A DNA stretch of 64,000 nucleotides from Rhodalgimonas zhirmunskyi. GTDB taxonomy: Bacteria; Pseudomonadota; Alphaproteobacteria; Rhodobacterales; Rhodobacteraceae. The number at the start of each line of letters is the position of its first letter. Positions within the stretch are counted from its first letter, which is position 1. The position numbers were made by a program, and so were the translations under genes. The stretch lies in assembly GCA_030848925.1 (NCBI GenBank), contig JANFFA010000001.1, positions 1 through 64,000 of the forward strand. The letters run 5' to 3'. Of this stretch, positions 42,561 through 51,417 are shown piece by piece. Under the pieces are notes generated by a model. That model ran no database searches and was not told the DNA's origin. It saw nothing but the letters and a program-made list of their open reading frames with translations.

Positions 42561-42977
42561 ATGACAGCCCAGAATGGCAAGGATCTTCTGATCAAGGTGG
42601 ACCTGACCGGTGATGGTCAGTTCGAAACGGTGGCAGGGCTGCGCGCGACGCGGGTGAGCTTCAATTCCGATAGCGTGGATGTGACCAGCCTGGAAAGCCA
42701 AGGTGGATGGCGCGAACTGCTGGGCGGGGCCGGGGTGAAATCGGCGGCGATCAGTGGCTCGGGTGTGTTCAAGGATGCATCGAGCGACGAGCGCGCGCGG
42801 CAGATCTTCTTCGATGGAGAGACACCTGATTTCCAAGTGGTGATCCCTGACTTCGGCACGGTGGAAGGACCGTTTCAGGTGACGGGCCTAGAATATGCGG
42901 GCGCGCACAATGGCGAGGCGACCTATGAGCTTTCGCTCGCCTCTGCGGGTGCGCTCAGCTTTGTTGCGGCGGTCTGA
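42561..42977 (+). CDS. GTA g9: major tail (tube) protein
   Basis: 138 residues. M-T-A-Q-N-G-K-D-L-L-I-K at the start, S-D-S-V-D-V-T-S-L-E-S-Q-G-G-W near 33-47 and the beta-rich remainder match the phage major tail protein TP901-1/GTA family. It polymerises into the tail tube. Preceded by GGAGAGATGAG. Ends five bases before the next start. Confidence 0.92.
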   Translation: MTAQNGKDLLIKVDLTGDGQFETVAGLRATRVSFNSDSVDVTSLESQGGWRELLGGAGVKSAAISGSGVFKDASSDERARQIFFDGETPDFQVVIPDFGTVEGPFQVTGLEYAGAHNGEATYELSLASAGALSFVAAV

Positions 42978-42981
42978 GGGC

Positions 42982-43311
42982 ATGGAGGTTTCGCAATCGG
43001 GAAACCCCTGGGCGGGTGAAGTGGCCCTTGTCATAGATGGGCAGCGATACGTCCTGAAGCTGACCTTGGGCGCGCTGGCCGAGCTTGAGGCGGGGCTTCA
43101 AAGCGGAACCCTGATTGAGTTGGTGGAGCGGTTCGAGAGCGGTGGATTTTCGACCCGCGACGTGCTGGCGCTGATCGTGGCGGGGTTGCGCGGGGGCGGC
43201 TGGCAAGGCAGGGCGGCGGATCTGGCTCAGGCGGAGATTGCGGGCGGGCCAATGGCGGCCACCCGCGCCGCGGCCGAGCTTCTGGTGCGCGCTTTCGCGG
43301 TGCCGGAGTAG
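42982..43311 (+). CDS. GTA g10: gene-transfer-agent family protein (tail chaperone-type)
   Basis: 109 residues from ATG 42982, preceded by GAGGGC. L-K-L-T-L-G-A-L-A-E-L-E-A near 24-36 and G-G-F-S-T-R-D-V-L-A-L-I define the GTA-specific GTA_gp10/TP family. Located between tail tube and tape measure, where phages encode tail assembly chaperones. Together with the following 82-residue protein it likely forms the pair that other siphophages make by frameshifting. Confidence 0.9.
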   Translation: MEVSQSGNPWAGEVALVIDGQRYVLKLTLGALAELEAGLQSGTLIELVERFESGGFSTRDVLALIVAGLRGGGWQGRAADLAQAEIAGGPMAATRAAAELLVRAFAVPE

Positions 43312-43316
43312 CCAGA

Positions 43317-43565
43317 ATGGGTGAAACAACGCGTGAAGGGCGGTTCGATTGGCCCACGCTCATGCGGGCCGGGATGAAGGGTCTGGGCCTGCGACCGGCG
43401 GAATTTTGGGTGCTCACGCCAGCCGAGCTCCAGTTTTTGCTGGGCGACAAGCAGGGCGCGGCGCCGATGGGGCACGCGCGCTTGAGTGAGTTGCTCGCGG
43501 CGTATCCCGATGCGATCGGGCCGGGCATGGCTGGGCCGCAAGACCAAGGAGAGAAAGATGGCTGA
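43317..43565 (+). CDS. GTA g10.1: tail assembly chaperone (rcc01693-like)
   Basis: 82 residues. L-M-R-A-G-M-K-G-L-G-L-R-P-A-E-F-W and L-T-P-A-E-L near 15-40 are the diagnostic segment of the small 'phage tail assembly chaperone, rcc01693 family'. It begins 6 bases after g10 and its end overlaps the start of g11 by 8 bases. Often missed in annotation because of its size. Confidence 0.88.
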   Translation: MGETTREGRFDWPTLMRAGMKGLGLRPAEFWVLTPAELQFLLGDKQGAAPMGHARLSELLAAYPDAIGPGMAGPQDQGEKDG

Positions 43566-44220
43566 TCTCGAAAGTCTGGACGATCTCGACACGCAAGTCG
43601 AGGCGCTGGAACAGACGCTGGGCGGTGCAAGTCAGATGGCCGTACAGTTCGACGCTGAATTGCAACGCATACGCGGTACGCTGGCGCAGACAGGCTACGA
43701 TGTGGCGACCCTCGATCGTGGCCTCAGTCGCGGCTTGCGACGGGCTTTCGATGGCGTTGTGCTTGATGGCATGAAGCTTTCGGATGCGCTTGATACGTTG
43801 GCGCAGTCCATGATCACCTCGGCCTACAATGCTGCGGTCAAGCCTGTGACGGATCACTTCGGTGGGCTTCTGGCGCAGGGTATTGGCAGCCTTGTCGGCG
43901 GGTTGTTCCCATTCAAGGACGGGGCGGGGTTCGCGCAAGGGCGTGTGATGCCCTTCGCTGATGGCGGGGTAGTGTCACAGCCTACCTATTTCCCGATGCG
44001 CGGCGGTGCAGGCCTGATGGGCGAGGCAGGCCCGGAAGCGATCATGCCGCTTACGCGCGGCAGCGATGGCAAGCTCGGCGTACGCGCCGCGGGGGGCAGC
44101 ACGCCGGTGAACGTGGTGATGAACATCCAGACGGCGGATGCCACTAGTTTCCAGCGTAGTCAGGGCCAGATCGCGGCACAGATGGGCCGCCTGCTGAGCC
44201 GTGGCCAGCGCAACCGATAA
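43558..44220 (+). CDS. GTA g11: tail tape-measure protein
   Basis: 220 residues from ATG 43558 behind GGAGAGAAAG. An N-terminal helical region (D-L-D-T-Q-V-E-A-L-E-Q-T) leads to F-A-D-G-G-V-V and G-E-A-G-P-E-A-I-M-P-L near 148-184, the conserved end of tape-measure proteins. The short length is normal for GTA, whose tail is ~50 nm. It sets tail length and helps DNA exit. Confidence 0.93.
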   Translation: MADLESLDDLDTQVEALEQTLGGASQMAVQFDAELQRIRGTLAQTGYDVATLDRGLSRGLRRAFDGVVLDGMKLSDALDTLAQSMITSAYNAAVKPVTDHFGGLLAQGIGSLVGGLFPFKDGAGFAQGRVMPFADGGVVSQPTYFPMRGGAGLMGEAGPEAIMPLTRGSDGKLGVRAAGGSTPVNVVMNIQTADATSFQRSQGQIAAQMGRLLSRGQRNR

Positions 44221-44230
44221 GGAGGGAAAG

Positions 44231-44863
44231 ATGGATTTCCACGAGGTGAGATTTCCCGCGAACCTGAGTTTTGGATCGCTCGGTGGCCCTGAGCGGCGCA
44301 CCGACATCGTGACGCTGGCGAATGGTTTCGAAGAGCGCAATACCCCTTGGGCACAATCACGCCACCGCTATGACGCGGGCGTTTCGATGCGCTCGCTCGA
44401 TGATGTCGAGGCGTTGATCGCCTTTTTCGAGGCGCGGCGTGGCCAGATGTACGGATTTCGCTGGAAGGACTGGTCAGATTATAAATCTTGTCCGGCCTCG
44501 CGTGATCCGGCCTTTGACGATCAACTGATCGGAATTGGCGACGAGGTTACGCAAAGCTTTCAGCTTATGAAGACCTATCGGTCGGGCGAGGCGAGCTACA
44601 CCAGACCTATCTCCAAGCCAGTTGAGGGAACGGTGCGTGTCGGCGTCGGGGATGAGGAAAAGATCGAGGGGATCGATTATGAGGTCGACACCACGACCGG
44701 CTTCATCACGTTTTCTCATCCCGTAAACCTGAGCATGCAGGTTTATGCGGGGTTCGAGTTCGATGTGCCGGTGCGTTTCGACACCGATCGCATCCTGGCG
44801 AACGTGGCGAGCTTCAAAGCGGGCGATGTGCCCAATGTGCCAGTGGTGGAGGTGCGGATCTGA
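44231..44863 (+). CDS. GTA g12: distal tail protein (DUF2460)
   Basis: 210 residues from ATG 44231. F-H-E-V-R-F-P near the start, then S-R-H-R-Y-D-A-G near 42-49, F-E-A-R-R-G-Q-M-Y-G-F-R-W-K-D near 67-80 and a final N-V-P-V-V-E-V-R-I match DUF2460, the distal tail protein at the base of the GTA tail. Its stop and the next start share bases (TGATG). Confidence 0.93.
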   Translation: MDFHEVRFPANLSFGSLGGPERRTDIVTLANGFEERNTPWAQSRHRYDAGVSMRSLDDVEALIAFFEARRGQMYGFRWKDWSDYKSCPASRDPAFDDQLIGIGDEVTQSFQLMKTYRSGEASYTRPISKPVEGTVRVGVGDEEKIEGIDYEVDTTTGFITFSHPVNLSMQVYAGFEFDVPVRFDTDRILANVASFKAGDVPNVPVVEVRI

Positions 44864-45753
44864 TGGGGGTTACGGGCGCACTACTTGAACATTTGCAAAG
44901 CGGCGTGACCACCGTTTGCCGGGCATGGGCGATTTCGCGAGCCGATGGGGTAACCTTTGGTTTTACCGATCATGATCGCGACCTGTCTTTTGAGGGGCTA
45001 ACCTTTCGGGCCGACACAGGGCTGTCGGCCTATGCGCTGGAGCAATCCACTGGCCTGTCCGTCGACAACAGTGAAGCACTTGGCGTGCTGACCGATGCCG
45101 CAGTGACCGAAGCCGATATCGAGGCTGGACGGTTCGACGGAGCAGAGGCGCGGTCTTGGCTGGTCAATTGGGCGGATGTAAGTCAGAGGCAACTGATGTT
45201 TCGCGGAACAATCGGCGAGTTGAAGCGCGCGGGCGAAGCGTTTCAGGCTGAACTGCGTGGTCTGACCGAAGCTTTGAATATGCCGATCGGGCGGGTCTAT
45301 CAAAAGCCGTGCACCGCAGTCCTTGGCGATGCTGAGTGTCAATTTGACGTACTGACGGCCGGGTATTTCGCGGATTTGGCCGTAGAGGAGATAAATGACC
45401 GCGCGCGGTTCACCTTCGCGGCGGCATCCTTGAGCGGCTTTGCGGAAGGGTGGTTCGAACGCGGCGCACTGCGTGGTCTTTCTGGCGCCTGCGAGGGGCT
45501 ATCGGGCATCGTCAAACGCGACGTGACTGACGGTGCGGCGCGCATTATCGATCTATGGGTCCCGATGCGCGACGAGATCGTGCCGGGGGATACGATCCGG
45601 CTGGTTGCTGGTTGTGACAAGCGAATGGAGACCTGCAGGTTAAAATTCAACAACTTACTAAATTTTCAAGGCTTTCCCGATTTGCCAGGAGAAAGCTGGC
45701 TGTTGGTGCAACCGTCTCAATCGAGCGAATACTCCGGAGGGAGCAGGCGGTGA
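44863..45753 (+). CDS. GTA g13: tail hub protein (DUF2163)
   Basis: 296 residues. T-T-V-C-R-A-W-A-I-S-R-A-D-G near 16-29, F-T-D-H-D-R-D-L near 33-40, and the late G-C-D-K-R-M-E-T-C-R-x-K-F-N-N-L-x-N-F-x-G-F-P (250-275) are the fingerprint of DUF2163, the GTA/phage hub protein with a probable iron-sulfur cluster in the related structure. Those late cysteines are present here. It links distal tail and megatron. GTGA overlap with g14. Confidence 0.93.
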   Translation: MGVTGALLEHLQSGVTTVCRAWAISRADGVTFGFTDHDRDLSFEGLTFRADTGLSAYALEQSTGLSVDNSEALGVLTDAAVTEADIEAGRFDGAEARSWLVNWADVSQRQLMFRGTIGELKRAGEAFQAELRGLTEALNMPIGRVYQKPCTAVLGDAECQFDVLTAGYFADLAVEEINDRARFTFAAASLSGFAEGWFERGALRGLSGACEGLSGIVKRDVTDGAARIIDLWVPMRDEIVPGDTIRLVAGCDKRMETCRLKFNNLLNFQGFPDLPGESWLLVQPSQSSEYSGGSRR

Positions 45754-46193
45754 GTGTCGGTGAAGATGTGGTACGTGCGGCACGCGATTGGATTGGCACA
45801 CCCTATGTGCACCAAGCGAGTGCAAAGGGCGCAGGATGCGATTGCCTCGGCCTTTTGCGGGGGGTCTGGCGCGACGTGCTGGGGAGCGAGCCAGAGCAAC
45901 CTCCAGCCTATTCGATGGACTGGTCCGAACCGCAGGGCGACGAAGCGCTCTGGCGTGCGGCGCGCCGGCATTTGCGCCCCGTGGTGGCAGGGCAAGAAGG
46001 GCCGGGGGATGTGCTGCTTTTCAGGATGCGCGATGGTGCGGTCGCGAAACACCTTGGTCTGGCGTCGCGGATCGGCCCCGCAGGCAGTTTCATCCATTCC
46101 TACACCGGCCATGGCGTGGTCGAAAGCCCGCTAAGTGAGCCCTGGCAGCGCCGTATCGTGGCGCGGTTTGCATTTCCCGAGGAGGGTCTCTGA
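45750..46193 (+). CDS. GTA g14: NlpC/P60-family cell-wall peptidase
   Basis: 147 residues from GTG 45750. W-I-G-T-P-Y near 14-19, catalytic cysteine in G-C-D-C-L-G-L (Cys32) and histidine 101 in A-K-H-L-G-L give the NlpC/P60 papain-like peptidase. In RcGTA this tail component cuts recipient peptidoglycan during DNA delivery. Overlaps g13 (GTGA) and g15 (TGATG). Confidence 0.94.
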   Translation: MSVGEDVVRAARDWIGTPYVHQASAKGAGCDCLGLLRGVWRDVLGSEPEQPPAYSMDWSEPQGDEALWRAARRHLRPVVAGQEGPGDVLLFRMRDGAVAKHLGLASRIGPAGSFIHSYTGHGVVESPLSEPWQRRIVARFAFPEEGL

Positions 46194-49100
46194 TGGCAAC
46201 GGTACTACTTTCTGCAGCAGGCGCTACGATCGGTGGCTCGATCGGGGGCACTGTATTGGGGCTTTCGTCGGTTGCCATCGGCAGGCTGGCTGGTGCGACG
46301 CTTGGACGGGTGATCGATCAAAGGATCATGGGACAAGGAAGTGAGGCGGTCGAAAGTGGTCGTGTCGAGCGTTTTCGCCTGACAGGCGCAGGCGAGGGTG
46401 ACCCGGTTGCGCAAATATATGGGCGAATGCAGGTGGCGGGGCATGTCATCTGGGCGACGCAGTTTACCGAGACGGTCACAACGACGGGTGGTGGCGGTAA
46501 GGGCAGTCCCGCGCGCCCCGAAACCCGCGAGTATTCCTATTCCCTGAGCCTCGCTGTGGCGCTGTGCGAGGGGGAGATCGCGGGCGTTTGCCGCGTCTGG
46601 GCCGATGGAGTCGAACTCTCGCCCGATGCACTCAACATGCGCGTGTACACTGGTGCTTCCGATCAATTGCCCGATCCCAAGATGGAGGCGGTTGAAGGCG
46701 CTGGTCAGGTGCCGGCTTATCGTGGCACCGCCTATGTCGTGTTTGAGGATCTCGGGCTGAGCCAGTTCGGCAACCGGGTGCCGCAGTTTACATTCGAGGT
46801 GATCCGCCCGTCACAACAGGGGATGTCGGACGCGGAAACCGATATGTGCCATGGAATCAAAGCGGTTGCGATGATGCCCGGTAGCGGGGAATACACATTG
46901 GCTTCCACGGCTGTGCGATTTGACTTCGGGGCTGGCCAATCGCAATTGGTGAATGTGAACACGCCTTCGGGGAAGGCTGATTTCCTCACCTCGCTTGACC
47001 GAATGGTGACGCAGCTTTCCAATTGCGGGTCAACTTCGCTGATTGTGAGCTGGTTCGGCAGCGATTTACGCTGTGGAACCTGCGAGATCAGGCCAAAAGT
47101 TGAGCAGAAAGAGCAGGATGCCGTTGAAATGCCGTGGTCGTGCGCTGGGCACAACAGGGCTACGGCCGAGCTGCTTCCAACCGATGCCGACGGCCAGCCG
47201 GTCTATGGTGGCACGCCTGCCGATGTGGCGGTGCTCGAGGCGATAGCCGCTCTTCAGGACGCGGGCCAAGCGGTGATGTACTACCCGTTCATCCTGATGG
47301 ATCAGATGGAGGGCAACGCCTTGCCCGATCCATATGATGCAGAGGCCCAACCGAAGTTGCCTTGGCGTGGCCGGATCACCTTGAGTAAAGCGCCAGGCCT
47401 AACTAGCAGCCCGGATAACACGAGCGTTGCCGATGCAGAGGTTGCGGCCTTCTTTGGCACTGCCAGCGCGGCGGATTTCGCGATCTCGACGGGTGGGGTC
47501 AGCTATGCCGGGCCTGAGGAATGGTCTTATCGCCGGTTCATCCTGCATCAGGCCGCCCTTTGCGCGGCGGCTGGGGGCGTTTCTGCCTTCTGTATCGGGT
47601 CGGAAATGCGCGGCCTGACGCAGATCAGGGGCGCGAGCGGGTTTCCTGCCGTCGAGGCGCTGATCGATCTTGCTGCCGAATGCCGCGCGTTGTTGGGGCC
47701 TGAGGTCAAGATCGGCTATGCCGCCGACTGGTCGGAATATTTCGGCTATAACAGCCCCGACGGCGATCGCTACTTCCATCTCGATCCGCTCTGGGCAGAT
47801 GGCAATATCGATTTCATCGGGATCGACAACTACATGCCGTTGTCCGATTGGCGGGCCGGGAGGGAGCACGTTGATGGCGCGAACTGGCCGTCGATCTATG
47901 ATCTCGATTACCTGCGCAGCAATATTGCGGGCGGCGAAGGATATGATTGGTACTACCATTCCAGCGAAGCCCGAGCTGCACAGATCCGCACGCCAATCAC
48001 CGACGACGCATATGGCGAGGCATGGATTTGGCGCTACAAGGATATCCTCAATTGGTGGCGCAACCAGCATCACGAGCGGATCGGTGGTGTGCGCCAGGCC
48101 ATGCCGACCGCGTGGGAGCCTGAATCCAAACCGATCTGGTTCACTGAAATGGGCTGCGCCGCGATCGATAAGGGCACCAATCAGCCCAACAAGTTTCTGG
48201 ATCCGAAATCTTCGGAATCGGCAATCCCCTACTTTTCGGAAGGGCATCGCGACGAGTTCATCCAGATGCAATATCTGCGTGCTATGATTACCTACTGGGG
48301 TGATGCGAATAACAATCCCATCTCAGAGGTTTATCAAGGCCAGATGGTGGATATGGCACGGGCGCATGTCTGGGCTTGGGACGCGCGGCCTTATCCCTTC
48401 TTTCCGGCCAACTCGTCGCTTTGGGGGGATGCGGAAAATTACAGCAAGGGTCATTGGATCACGGGCCGTGTATCTGCGCGTGCGCTTGCCTCGGTCGTTG
48501 AAGAAATCTGCGGTCGCGCTGGCCTGACAGCGATCGATACCAGCGGCCTTCATGGCGTGGTGCATGGCTATGTTTCGGATCAGGTGAGCGAGGCGCGGGC
48601 CAGCCTTCAGGGACTTATGCTGCGCTTTGGCTTTGATGCGGTCGAGCGTGACGGTGTTCTAAAATTCATCATGCGCGATGGTGAGCCTGTTGGCACACAG
48701 GATGTTGCCCGATTGGCCGTTTCAGAAGAGGTCGACGGAAACATCGAGCGACAACGTGCTTCCGAAGCGGATCTCGTTGGGCGGGTCAGACTACGCTTCG
48801 TTCAGCTCGATGGCTCGTACGAGGTGCTTTCTGAGGAAGCTGTCCTACCAGATCAGGCAAGCCACGCGGTGGCCTCGTCCGAAATCCCGATCGCTCTCAC
48901 ACGCGGTGAAGGGCGGCAGGTTGTCGAGCGCTGGCTCTCCGAGGCACGGGTTAGCCGCGATACGGCACGCTTTGCCTTGCCGCTCTCACGGCTGGATCTG
49001 GGACCGGGTGATGTGGTGCGGATCGAAGACGGGGCGCGTAGTGACCTTATGCGGATTGATCGTCTGGAACTTGGTACCTCGCAGATTGCCGAGGCCGTGC

Positions 49101-50110
49101 GGATCGAACCCGAGGTCTATCGCCCGGTTGAAATGCCGGAAGATCGGGTCAGCCTTAGTGAATTCATCCCGCCCGTTCCGGTGTTTCCTTTGTTTCTCGA
49201 TTTGCCGTTGATTACGGGCGAGGAGGTGCCGCATGCGCCGCATCTGGCCGTAACGGCCGCGCCTTGGCCGGGAAGTGCTGCGCTCTACGCGTCTTCGAAT
49301 GATAGCGACTACAGTCTTAATCGGATCATTGCCGCGCGCTCGAGCATTGGTGTTACCACCAACGCGTTGTTTGCAGCCGCGCCGGGGCTATACGACAAAG
49401 GGCCTGGACTTCTGGTCAAGCTGACATCGGGGACGCTGCAATCGGTAAGCGAATTGGCGATGCTGAACGGTGCGAACCTTGCGGCGATTGGTGACGGGGC
49501 AAGTGGCAACTGGGAGCTTATCCAGTTTCGCGATGCGCAACTCGTCGATGAAAATACTTACATGTTAACCACGCGCCTGCGCGGCCAACTCGGTAGCGAT
49601 GCATGGCAACCAGATGTCTGGCCTGCTGGGTCGTACTTTGTTTTGCTCGATAGTGTGCCGCAACAGATAGGCCTGACATTGGCACAGCGGAACATGGCGC
49701 GCGATTATCGCATCGGACCTGCACAGCGCGGCTATGACGACCCGTCCTATACCCATTTGGTCGAGGCCTTTGAGGGCGTCGGGCTCAAACCGCTCAGCCC
49801 TTGCCATCTTACAGCGCAAGAGCAAGTGGATGGCTCTGTTCTTGCGCAATGGATCCGACGCACACGCACCGGCGGAGACAGTTGGGATGGGATGGATGTA
49901 CCGCTTGGGGAGGAGCGCGAGGCTTATCTCGTGCGGGTTCGCAAAGACGGCGCAGTGCTGCGCGAAGAAGAGGTGAGTGTCGCAAGCTGGAGTTATTCCG
50001 GGGCAGACCGGTTGGCCGACGGCGCCGGGGCGAACTTCGATCTAGAGGTGGCGCAGGTTTCGGCGGTCTTTGGTGCGGGCGCATGGGCCGGGCTCAGCTA
50101 TAGCGACTGA
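46193..50110 (+). CDS. GTA g15: tail tip/megatron host-contact protein
   Basis: 1305 residues, the largest in the window. A short hydrophobic, glycine-rich start (~5-45) is followed by a tail-hub-like region. A TIM-barrel glycoside-hydrolase-like domain lies at ~420-720, with F-C-I-G-S-E-M-R-G-L, I-D-F-I-G-I-D-N-Y-M-P-L-S-D-W and W-F-T-E-M-G-C near 648. A phage-tail_3-type domain (~780-960) and rift/fibronectin-like C-terminal parts follow. This is the architecture of RcGTA g15, which forms the tail spike that contacts the host surface. Complete, ending the cluster. The E-M-R-G and T-E-M-G glutamates fit an active glycosidase, though activity is unproven. Confidence 0.95.
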   Translation: MATVLLSAAGATIGGSIGGTVLGLSSVAIGRLAGATLGRVIDQRIMGQGSEAVESGRVERFRLTGAGEGDPVAQIYGRMQVAGHVIWATQFTETVTTTGGGGKGSPARPETREYSYSLSLAVALCEGEIAGVCRVWADGVELSPDALNMRVYTGASDQLPDPKMEAVEGAGQVPAYRGTAYVVFEDLGLSQFGNRVPQFTFEVIRPSQQGMSDAETDMCHGIKAVAMMPGSGEYTLASTAVRFDFGAGQSQLVNVNTPSGKADFLTSLDRMVTQLSNCGSTSLIVSWFGSDLRCGTCEIRPKVEQKEQDAVEMPWSCAGHNRATAELLPTDADGQPVYGGTPADVAVLEAIAALQDAGQAVMYYPFILMDQMEGNALPDPYDAEAQPKLPWRGRITLSKAPGLTSSPDNTSVADAEVAAFFGTASAADFAISTGGVSYAGPEEWSYRRFILHQAALCAAAGGVSAFCIGSEMRGLTQIRGASGFPAVEALIDLAAECRALLGPEVKIGYAADWSEYFGYNSPDGDRYFHLDPLWADGNIDFIGIDNYMPLSDWRAGREHVDGANWPSIYDLDYLRSNIAGGEGYDWYYHSSEARAAQIRTPITDDAYGEAWIWRYKDILNWWRNQHHERIGGVRQAMPTAWEPESKPIWFTEMGCAAIDKGTNQPNKFLDPKSSESAIPYFSEGHRDEFIQMQYLRAMITYWGDANNNPISEVYQGQMVDMARAHVWAWDARPYPFFPANSSLWGDAENYSKGHWITGRVSARALASVVEEICGRAGLTAIDTSGLHGVVHGYVSDQVSEARASLQGLMLRFGFDAVERDGVLKFIMRDGEPVGTQDVARLAVSEEVDGNIERQRASEADLVGRVRLRFVQLDGSYEVLSEEAVLPDQASHAVASSEIPIALTRGEGRQVVERWLSEARVSRDTARFALPLSRLDLGPGDVVRIEDGARSDLMRIDRLELGTSQIAEAVRIEPEVYRPVEMPEDRVSLSEFIPPVPVFPLFLDLPLITGEEVPHAPHLAVTAAPWPGSAALYASSNDSDYSLNRIIAARSSIGVTTNALFAAAPGLYDKGPGLLVKLTSGTLQSVSELAMLNGANLAAIGDGASGNWELIQFRDAQLVDENTYMLTTRLRGQLGSDAWQPDVWPAGSYFVLLDSVPQQIGLTLAQRNMARDYRIGPAQRGYDDPSYTHLVEAFEGVGLKPLSPCHLTAQEQVDGSVLAQWIRRTRTGGDSWDGMDVPLGEEREAYLVRVRKDGAVLREEEVSVASWSYSGADRLADGAGANFDLEVAQVSAVFGAGAWAGLSYSD

Positions 50111-50122
50111 GGCTCGCTCTCC

Positions 50123-50461
50123 TCAGCCCGAGGCACAACCGATGCAAAGCATGGCGGCGGGATCAAGTTCGAGGCGCTTTAACGCTATCTCGTCGCCGCA
50201 GTCCTCGCAAAAACCGTATTCGCCTTCGTTTAGGCGGATGAGTGCGGCGGTCAGGCGTTTGACCTCAATATCGCGGCGCGCCTGTCCGGCCTTGGCCATC
50301 GCCTGATTTTGCAACGCATCCATCCGCGACAGGCGGCCTACCGATTGTTGATCCAGAACGACGGTCTTCTGAGCATCCTTTCCGAGTGTATCCTCGTCAC
50401 GCAGTGCGGTGAGCCGCGCATTTATCAAGGCGCGAAAATGCGCTTCCTTTGTACTCTCCAA
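50123..50461 (-). CDS. DksA/TraR-type C4 zinc-finger protein
   Basis: 112 residues. A helical coiled-coil half is followed by a TraR/DksA zinc finger, F-C-E-D-C-G-D-E-I with C-I-G-C at the end, and the I-A-L-K-R-L-E-L-D-P segment between. The family binds the RNA polymerase secondary channel to change transcription with ppGpp. At 112 residues it is shorter than DksA (~150) but longer than TraR (~73). Convergent with GTA g15, stops 12 bases apart. Confidence 0.88.
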   Translation of the reverse strand: MESTKEAHFRALINARLTALRDEDTLGKDAQKTVVLDQQSVGRLSRMDALQNQAMAKAGQARRDIEVKRLTAALIRLNEGEYGFCEDCGDEIALKRLELDPAAMLCIGCASG

Positions 50462-50540
50462 AACGGCTTCCTCCTTATCACAGGTTTGCGTTTGGCCCCG
50501 GGCCGCCTACATCCTATAGTGTGGTCGCAGCAAAGGATGG

Positions 50541-51383
50541 ATGCAAATGGCTCAACAGCGCGAAACAATTGCCAACATGGATGCGGCCAAGATGGATTCG
50601 AAGGTCGATCCGGTCTGGCACAGGATCGTTCTCGAAGCAGAGAGAGCGGTGCACGAAGAGCCACTGCTTGGCGGTCTGATCCATTCAAGCGTGCTTTATC
50701 ACGGAACGCTCGAACGGGCACTTGCCTATCGAATCTCCATGAAGCTCGGCTCGCCCGAGATGCAGGAGCAACTTCTTCGTGAAATCTGCGATGAGGCCTA
50801 CTCAAGCGATCCCGAAATCGCGATTGCCGCCCGTGCAGATATCACCGCCGTGCATGACCGAGATCCTGCTTGCCACCGGTTCATCCAGCCGTTGTTGTTC
50901 TTCAAGGGGTTTCAGGCCATTCAGGCGCATCGTGTCGCACATTGGCTCTGGCAGAAGGGGCGGCGCGATCTGGCCTATTTCATTCAGATGCGGGTTTCCG
51001 AGAAATTTGCGATTGATATTCACCCGGCGGCCAAGATCGGCAAGGGGATCATGATCGACCACGGTCATGGTATCGTCATCGGTGAGACGGCTGTTGTGGG
51101 TGACAACGTCTCGATCTTGCATTCCGTCACCTTGGGGGGGACCGGCAAGGAAGACGAGGATCGCCACCCGAAAATCGGCGATGGCGTCCTGATCGGTGCT
51201 GGTGCCAAGGTGCTGGGCAATATCAAAGTGGGCTGCAATTCGCGCATCGCATCCGGTTCCGTCGTGCTGAGCGAGGTGCCGCCTTGCAAGACCGTGGCCG
51301 GCGTGCCGGCGCGGATTGTGGGCGAGGCGGGCTGCGATCAACCCTCGATCACGATGGACCAGATCCTGAAAAGCGGTGCTTGA
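50541..51383 (+). CDS. cysE: Serine O-acetyltransferase
   Basis: 280 residues from ATG 50541 (ATG 50547 also possible). The N-terminal helical domain (D-P-V-W-H-R-I-x-x-E-A, then D-P-A-C-H-R-F) is followed by W-x-x-G-R-R-D-L-A-Y-F-I-Q and the left-handed hexapeptide-repeat helix with D-I-H-P-A-A-K-I-G-K-G-I and D-H-G-H-G-I-V-I-G-E-T-A-V-V-G. This is CysE. It makes O-acetylserine from serine and acetyl-CoA, the first step of cysteine synthesis. Divergent from the zinc-finger gene with 79 bases between. Confidence 0.96.
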   Translation: MQMAQQRETIANMDAAKMDSKVDPVWHRIVLEAERAVHEEPLLGGLIHSSVLYHGTLERALAYRISMKLGSPEMQEQLLREICDEAYSSDPEIAIAARADITAVHDRDPACHRFIQPLLFFKGFQAIQAHRVAHWLWQKGRRDLAYFIQMRVSEKFAIDIHPAAKIGKGIMIDHGHGIVIGETAVVGDNVSILHSVTLGGTGKEDEDRHPKIGDGVLIGAGAKVLGNIKVGCNSRIASGSVVLSEVPPCKTVAGVPARIVGEAGCDQPSITMDQILKSGA

Positions 51384-51417
51384 TCGCGCGTCCAGTACCG
51401 TGATCAAGGCATCGGTG

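Noticed and set aside
43031-43938. Minus strand frames within the GTA tail genes
   Set aside because: Antisense to conserved g10, g10.1 and g11; no homology and no ribosome-binding sites.
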